DNA from: Alphaproteobacteria bacterium
GTDB taxonomy: Bacteria > Pseudomonadota > Alphaproteobacteria > Sphingomonadales > Sphingomonadaceae
Reading direction: 5' to 3'
DNA length: 9,840 nucleotides
Assembly (NCBI GenBank): GCA_028869975.1
Contig: JAGWQR010000035.1
Location: 1-9,840, forward strand
The notes below the pieces were generated by a model. The model was given only the letters and a program-made list of their open reading frames with translations. It did not search any database and had not been told where the DNA came from. Numbering within the stretch: position 1 is the first letter of the stretch; each line of letters starts with the position of its first letter. The position numbers were made by a program, and so were the translations under genes. Shown in pieces: positions 5,731-9,840 of the stretch.

Positions 5731-6890
5731 TGGGGGTGGAAGTGCTCAATTTCGGCTGCCGGCTCAATATCGCTGAGGGTGAAGCGATCCGGCGCAGTTG
5801 GCAGGGCAATAACGATGCGCTCGTCATCAATAGCTGCGCGGTAACAGCGGAGGCCGAGCGGCAGGCCAGGCAAGCGATCCGCCGCGCGGCGCGGGCACTT
5901 CCTGAGCGCGAAATTATCGTGACCGGCTGCGGCGCGGAAATTTCGCAAGCGCGTTTCGCGGCCATGCCCGAAGTGGCACGGATTATCGCCAAGGACATTA
6001 CCGCGCCCGCCTACACCCCCCTCATCTCCGGAGCATCCCACGCCCGCGCATTCATCAGTATCCAGACCGGGTGCGATCATGATTGCACCTTCTGCATCAT
6101 CCATGTGGCGCGTGGGGCCAGCCGCTCGGCGCGCATCGCTGATGTGGTGGCGGCGTGCCAGCGCGTGGTCGATCAGGGGCAGCGCGAGGTCGTGCTCACT
6201 GGGGTTGACCTGACCAGCTATGATGATGCGGGGCAGCCGCTCGGTGCGCTCGTCGCCGCAATCCTCGGTCAAGTGCCCGGACTTGCGCGGCTGCGCCTCT
6301 CGTCGCTCGACTGCGTCGAGATTGATCCGGCGCTGGAGGAATTGCTGAGCGGGGAACCGCGCCTGATGCCACACCTTCACCTGTCGTTCCAGGCGGGAGA
6401 CGACATGATCCTGAAGCGGATGAAGCGACGGCACTCGGCAGCGCAGGCGGTGGTGCTGGTGCAAAGGCTCAAGGCAGTGCGGCCTGAAATGACTATTGGC
6501 GCTGACCTGATCGCCGGGTTCCCGACTGAAACGCAAGCGATGTTCGCCAACACGCTGACGCTGGTTGAGCGGTGCGATATTGTATTCGGCCACGTCTTTC
6601 CGTTCAGCCCACGCCCCGGCACCCCCGCCGCGCAGATGCCGCAGGTGGCGCCAGTGATTGCCAAGGCGCGCGCCGCACAGTTGCGCGAAGTGATTGCCCA
6701 GCGCCGTACCCGCTGGTTCGATACGCTGATCGGCACCACGCAGGCGGTGCTGATCGAGCGCGACGGGATCAGCGGCCATGCGCCAAATTTCGCGCAGGTC
6801 ATTCTCGCTGCGCCCGCCACGCCCAACAGCATCCAGACCGTCCGCATCACCGGCCATGATGACAATCGCCTGCACGGAGTCCCCGCATGA
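5730..6890 (+). CDS. mtaB: tRNA (t6A37) methylthiotransferase MtaB
   Basis: A 386-residue radical-SAM enzyme, slightly short for a family usually of 400-450. MtaB converts N6-threonylcarbamoyladenosine at position 37 of ANN-decoding tRNAs to its 2-methylthio form, using two [4Fe-4S] clusters. The N-terminal methylthiotransferase domain supplies C10 (NFGCRLN), C36 (INSCAVT) and C67 (VTGCGAE). The radical-SAM triad CxxxCxxC is C115, C119 and C122, followed by RGASRSAR, and further core motifs LTGVDLTSYDD, LRLSSLDC, LHLSFQAGDD, KRMKRRH and DLIAGFPTET fit the family. The C-terminal TRAM region is short and weak. The residue where relatives usually have Pro after CxxCII is His here (CIIHVARG). A closely related methylthiotransferase is the alternative, but NFGCRLN favours MtaB. 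ATGA overlap with ftsY. Confidence 0.92.
   Translation: MGVEVLNFGCRLNIAEGEAIRRSWQGNNDALVINSCAVTAEAERQARQAIRRAARALPEREIIVTGCGAEISQARFAAMPEVARIIAKDITAPAYTPLISGASHARAFISIQTGCDHDCTFCIIHVARGASRSARIADVVAACQRVVDQGQREVVLTGVDLTSYDDAGQPLGALVAAILGQVPGLARLRLSSLDCVEIDPALEELLSGEPRLMPHLHLSFQAGDDMILKRMKRRHSAAQAVVLVQRLKAVRPEMTIGADLIAGFPTETQAMFANTLTLVERCDIVFGHVFPFSPRPGTPAAQMPQVAPVIAKARAAQLREVIAQRRTRWFDTLIGTTQAVLIERDGISGHAPNFAQVILAAPATPNSIQTVRITGHDDNRLHGVPA
6876..6879 (+). promoter_or_regulatory. Ribosome binding site of ftsY
   Basis: GGAG lies 7 bases before the ftsY ATG, inside the 3' end of mtaB. It supports the start that overlaps the mtaB stop by four bases and suggests that ftsY can also be initiated on its own. 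Confidence 0.55.
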
Positions 6891-7810
6891 GCGAAGAAGC
6901 GCAAGGCTGGGGCGCGAAGCTTTTTTCGGGCCTGCGCAAAACCTCGTCACGCCTGAGCGAAAATCTCTCCGCGCTCGTCACCAAATCGAACCTTGATGCG
7001 GCGACGCTCGACGAGATTGAGGATGCGCTGATCGCGTCCGACCTCGGCCCGGCGATGGCGCACCGCGTGCGCGAACGGCTCGCCACCACCCGGCAGGAGC
7101 GCGGGCTGGATGAAGCGGGCATCCGCGCGATTGTGGCGGAAGAAATCGAGCAGGTACTCGCGCCTGTGGCCAGGCCATTGGAAGTAACCGGCTTCCCGCG
7201 CCCGCATGTCATCCTCGTCATCGGGGTCAACGGCTCGGGCAAAACCACGACGATTGCCAAACTCGCGCGCCGTTTTCAGGAAGAAGATTATGGCGTGATG
7301 CTCGCGGCGGGGGATACATTCCGCGCGGCGGCAATCGGCCAGCTCAAGGTCTGGGCCGAGCGGATCGGCGTGCCGATCATCAGCGGGCCGGAGGGGGGCG
7401 ATCCAGCCGGAATTGTGTTCGATGCGGTGAAAAAGGCCACCGAAATCGGCACCGATGTGCTGATTGTCGATACTGCTGGCCGCCTGCACAACAAGCGCGA
7501 ACTGATGGACGAGCTGGCGAAAATTCGCCGCGTGCTCGGGCGGCTCAACCCGGCCGCCCCGCATGATGTTGTGCTCGTGCTCGATGCGACCACGGGGCAG
7601 AATGCGCTCGCGCAGATCAGCACCTTTCAGGATCTGGCGGGTGTCACCGGCTTGGTGATGACCAAGCTCGATGGCACCGCGCGCGGCGGCGTGCTGGTTG
7701 CGGCGGCGGAGCAGTTCCGCCTGCCCATCCATGCCATCGGCGTCGGCGAGACGCTTGACGACCTGCGCCCCTTCGATGCAGGGGAACTCGCCCGCGCGAT
7801 TGCGGGGTAG
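6887..7810 (+). CDS. ftsY: Signal recognition particle receptor FtsY
   Basis: A 307-residue SRP receptor GTPase that docks the ribosome-SRP complex at the inner membrane by forming a heterodimer with Ffh. The N domain covers about residues 1-95. The G domain has GVNGSGKTT (113-121), DTFRAAA (143-149), DTAGR (195-199), TKLDGTARGG (259-268) and GVGE (286-289). The long acidic A domain seen in enterobacterial FtsY is absent. Only about 10 residues precede the first N-domain helix (WGAKLFSGLRKTSSRLSENL), which is amphipathic and may serve in lipid binding. This compact form is common in alphaproteobacteria. The start overlaps mtaB by ATGA; yciB follows after 16 bases. Its partner Ffh lies on the opposite strand about 4 kb away. 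Confidence 0.97.
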   Translation: MSEEAQGWGAKLFSGLRKTSSRLSENLSALVTKSNLDAATLDEIEDALIASDLGPAMAHRVRERLATTRQERGLDEAGIRAIVAEEIEQVLAPVARPLEVTGFPRPHVILVIGVNGSGKTTTIAKLARRFQEEDYGVMLAAGDTFRAAAIGQLKVWAERIGVPIISGPEGGDPAGIVFDAVKKATEIGTDVLIVDTAGRLHNKRELMDELAKIRRVLGRLNPAAPHDVVLVLDATTGQNALAQISTFQDLAGVTGLVMTKLDGTARGGVLVAAAEQFRLPIHAIGVGETLDDLRPFDAGELARAIAG

Positions 7811-7826
7811 ACTGTTAGACCGATTT

Positions 7827-8399
7827 ATGACCGACACCACACTCACACCCGCCACGCCCTCGCTCACCAAGCTCGCCATCGATCTCGGCCCGCTGGTGAT
7901 TTTCGTCGCCGCCTATGTGCTGAGCAAGAACCCGTTCATCGCCACCGGCGCGTTCATGGTCGCGATGGTCGCCGCGATCATTGTTGCCAAGATCAAGCTG
8001 GGCTCGATCCCCTTGCTGCTGATCTTCTCTTGCGTGATGGTAATTGTCTTTGGCGGGTTGACGATTGCGCTGCACGATCAGCGGTTCATCCAGATCAAGC
8101 CGAGCATCTATTATGCCAGCGTATCCGCCATCCTCTTTTATGGCGGCTATACCAAGCGCCCGTTCCTCAAACATGTGCTGGGCGATGCCTATCCGGAGCT
8201 GAGCGAGCGCGGCTGGCACCTGCTGGGGCGCAACTTTGCGTGGCTGTTTTTCGGGCTGGCCTGCCTCAACGAATATATCCGGCACTATTACTCATTCGCG
8301 CAGTGGGGCTGGTCGAAGCTGTGGCTGTTCACGCCGATCACCTTCCTGTTCGGCATGGCGAACCTGCCGATGATCCTGAAGCACAGCCAGAGCGAATGA
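7827..8399 (+). CDS. yciB: Inner membrane protein YciB / septation protein A family
   Basis: A 190-residue integral inner membrane protein of the YciB (IspA/IspZ, septation protein A) family. The family is linked to cell envelope integrity, elongation and division; its biochemical role is not settled. Visible marks are IDLGPLVIFVAAY near the N-terminus, GGLTIALHDQRFIQIKPSIYY in the middle, and GRNFAWLFFGLACLNEYIR plus WLFTPITFLFGMANLPMI near the end. About five hydrophobic segments can be counted. The start is ATG at 7827. The same frame is open further left, but that part lies inside ftsY and has no family similarity. There is no obvious Shine-Dalgarno in the 16-base gap after ftsY, so coupling with ftsY is likely. 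The 3' end overlaps sufE by four bases. Confidence 0.93.
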   Translation: MTDTTLTPATPSLTKLAIDLGPLVIFVAAYVLSKNPFIATGAFMVAMVAAIIVAKIKLGSIPLLLIFSCVMVIVFGGLTIALHDQRFIQIKPSIYYASVSAILFYGGYTKRPFLKHVLGDAYPELSERGWHLLGRNFAWLFFGLACLNEYIRHYYSFAQWGWSKLWLFTPITFLFGMANLPMILKHSQSE

Positions 8400-8806
8400 T
8401 GCGTACGCTGGAGGATATTTATACGGAATATGAATTCCTTGATGGTGATGACCGTTACCGCCTGCTGATCGACCTAGGCCGCGCGCTTGAAGCCATGCCC
8501 GATGCGCTCAAAACCGATGCAACGCTGGTGCGCGGTTGCTCGGCGAGTGTGTGGGTCTATCCCCAGGTGCGCGAAGGCGGTGTGCTGCATTTCCTCGCCG
8601 ACAGCAACGCCGCGATCACCAAGGGGATTATCGCGCTGGTGCTGAGCGCGGTGCAGGACCGGAGTGCGGCCGACGTACGCGCGCTCGATATTGAGGGCGC
8701 ACTCGCGCCGTTCGATCTCAAGAGCCAGTTGTCGTCGAACCGTACGCAAGGCATCCCCAACATGATTGCGCTGATCCGCGAGACAGCGGCGCGGGTATCG
8801 GCATGA
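8396..8806 (+). CDS. sufE: Cysteine desulfuration protein SufE
   Basis: A 136-residue SufE-family protein of normal length. SufE accepts persulfide sulfur from the cysteine desulfurase SufS and passes it on for Fe-S cluster assembly in the cytoplasm. The acceptor cysteine is C48 in LVRGCSASVWVY, the most conserved family segment. Other expected parts are YEFLDGDDRYRLLIDLGRAL before it, and FLADSNAAITKGIIALVL and HLxxNRxxGIxNM-like SQLSSNRTQGIPNM after it. Two adjacent start codons occur, ATG at 8396 (ATGA overlap with the yciB stop) and ATG at 8399; either gives a near-identical protein. It is not next to sufS or other suf genes in this window, but shares the operon with the Fe-S enzyme MtaB. 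Confidence 0.94.
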   Translation: MMRTLEDIYTEYEFLDGDDRYRLLIDLGRALEAMPDALKTDATLVRGCSASVWVYPQVREGGVLHFLADSNAAITKGIIALVLSAVQDRSAADVRALDIEGALAPFDLKSQLSSNRTQGIPNMIALIRETAARVSA

Positions 8807-9840
8807 GCGTGAGTGCGGCATCACCGCGCCGGATACTGGCTGCGGCGATGGTCGGCACCGCTGTCGAGTATTATGATTTCTATATCTATATGACGGCGGC
8901 GACGCTGGTGTTCGCGCAGCTTTATTTTCCCTCCAGCCGCCCCGATGCCGCGCAGTTCGCCTCGTTCGCAACCTTCAGCGTCGCGTTCATCGCCAGGCCT
9001 TTGGGGGCGGTTGTGCTCGGTCATTTTGGCGACAGGATCGGGCGCAAATCAACGCTGGTCACGTCGTTGCTGCTGATGGGTGGCTCAACCTTCCTGATTG
9101 CGTTCCTGCCCGGTTATGATGCCTGGGGCTGGTGGGCACCGGCCTGTCTGGTGGCATTGCGTTTTCTCCAAGGCTTCGGGCTGGGGGGAGAATGGGGCGG
9201 GGCGGTGCTGCTGGCGGTTGAAAATGCGCCGCCGGGGCATGAAGCGCGCTATGGCTCAATGCCGCAGCAAGGCTCGCCGCTCGGTTTCATCATCGCTAAC
9301 GGGCTGATCCTCGCGATTGCCGCGCTGATGCCCGATGCCAGATTTCTGCGCTGGGGCTGGCGGATTCCGTTCGCGGCGAGCGCGGTGATGGTCGCGATTG
9401 GCCTGTGGATCCGGCTCAAAATTACCGAAACCCCAGCCTTTGCGGCGGCGATGCAGCAGAGAGAGACGGTCGCCGTCCCGCTCGGCAGCGTATTGAAACA
9501 TCATTGGCGCAAGGTGCTTGCGGGGGGCGTGGTCGCCACCTGCACCTTCATGGTGTTTTATGTCATGTCGGTGTTTTGCCTCAATTATGGCACTAGGACT
9601 TTGGGCTACAGCTTCAAAACCTTCATCGGCTATCAGTTGCTTACCATTCCGCTGTTTTCGCTTATGGTAATCTTCAGCGGCTGGGCGGCGGACAGGCGCT
9701 GGTCGCAGGCGGGAATGCAGAAGGCTGGCGCACTGGCGGCGATCCTCTGCGGCGCACTGATGCCGCTGATGTTCAAGGGTCATGAACTGGGGCTGCTGGT
9801 GACGTATCTGGCGCTGCTTTCGGCGACGATGGGGCTGGCC
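8803..9840 (+). CDS. MFS transporter, metabolite:H+ symporter type (3' end outside window)
   Basis: The frame is open from ATG 8803 to the window end: 346 residues without a stop, so the C-terminal part is missing. It resembles the metabolite:H+ symporter branch of the major facilitator superfamily (ProP/KgtP/ShiA relatives). The first helix carries TAVEYYDFYIY, corresponding to the family's T-x-x-E-[WY]-[YF]-D-F. The loop after helix 2 has the MFS motif A, GHFGDRIGRK (73-82). Helix 4 has RFLQGFGLGGEWGGAVLL (120-137) with the typical G-E-[WY]-G-G. About nine to ten hydrophobic segments can be followed to the edge. The substrate cannot be told from sequence; organic acids, betaines or sugars are all possible. 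The start overlaps the sufE stop by ATGA. Confidence 0.9.
   Translation, partial: MSVSAASPRRILAAAMVGTAVEYYDFYIYMTAATLVFAQLYFPSSRPDAAQFASFATFSVAFIARPLGAVVLGHFGDRIGRKSTLVTSLLLMGGSTFLIAFLPGYDAWGWWAPACLVALRFLQGFGLGGEWGGAVLLAVENAPPGHEARYGSMPQQGSPLGFIIANGLILAIAALMPDARFLRWGWRIPFAASAVMVAIGLWIRLKITETPAFAAAMQQRETVAVPLGSVLKHHWRKVLAGGVVATCTFMVFYVMSVFCLNYGTRTLGYSFKTFIGYQLLTIPLFSLMVIFSGWAADRRWSQAGMQKAGALAAILCGALMPLMFKGHELGLLVTYLALLSATMGLA

Noticed and set aside
5496..6950. 484-codon minus-strand open frame opposite dapF, mtaB and ftsY
   Set aside because: It is antisense to three well-recognised genes with intact motifs, has shadow-like composition (His/Arg-rich) and no recognisable domain. Long antisense frames are expected in high-GC DNA.
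7671..7826. Upstream extension of yciB in the same frame
   Set aside because: It overlaps the conserved end of ftsY and has no YciB similarity. The ATG at 7827 begins the family-like sequence.
6947..7879. 310-codon minus-strand open frame opposite ftsY
   Set aside because: It is a shadow of ftsY; its composition and position give no independent support.
1..9840. Defence system, prophage, insertion sequence, CRISPR, tRNA or integrase site
   Set aside because: There are no transposase or integrase motifs, no direct-repeat arrays apart from the rpsP tail repeat, and no cloverleaf. Nearly all bases belong to recognised core genes.

Overview
The window looks like chromosomal housekeeping DNA from an alphaproteobacterium, most likely a sphingomonad. 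This rests on three things: high-GC coding DNA with heavy third-position G/C, a short FtsY without a long acidic leader, and an S16 with a long Ala/Glu tail. The assignment comes from protein character and gene content, not from a database search. I see no tRNA, rRNA, CRISPR array, insertion sequence or phage gene.

Layout. The left edge (1-414, + strand) is the 3' end of a right-handed beta-helix protein gene. It converges, with only 7 bases between, on a minus-strand cluster read right to left: ffh (1493-2956), rpsP (908-1462) and rimM (422-904). These are the signal recognition particle GTPase, ribosomal protein S16 and the 30S maturation factor. The usual downstream partners trmD and rplS are not next to rimM. 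The divergent intergenic region (2957-3179) is the most structured non-coding DNA here. It holds a terminator-like hairpin with a T6 tract oriented toward ffh, a possible ffh promoter, a long dyad over its -35, and a four-codon mini-ORF. On its right is a membrane-anchored GGDEF-EAL cyclic-di-GMP enzyme (3180-4850, +).

From 4927 to the right edge runs a tightly packed + strand operon: dapF, mtaB, ftsY, yciB, sufE and an MFS transporter of the metabolite:H+ symporter type, cut by the window edge. Four of its five junctions overlap by 1-4 bases, which suggests one transcript with translational coupling. The products serve lysine/peptidoglycan precursor synthesis, tRNA thiomethylation, membrane protein targeting, envelope maintenance, sulfur transfer for Fe-S assembly, and solute uptake.

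Ffh and its receptor FtsY lie within about 5.5 kb of each other in opposite orientation, so both protein parts of the co-translational targeting pathway are here. I found no convincing new multi-gene system. The best leads are the structured ffh leader, the repeat-built tail of S16, the interrupted ffh-rpsP-rimM operon and the linkage of an Fe-S tRNA-modifying enzyme with SufE.
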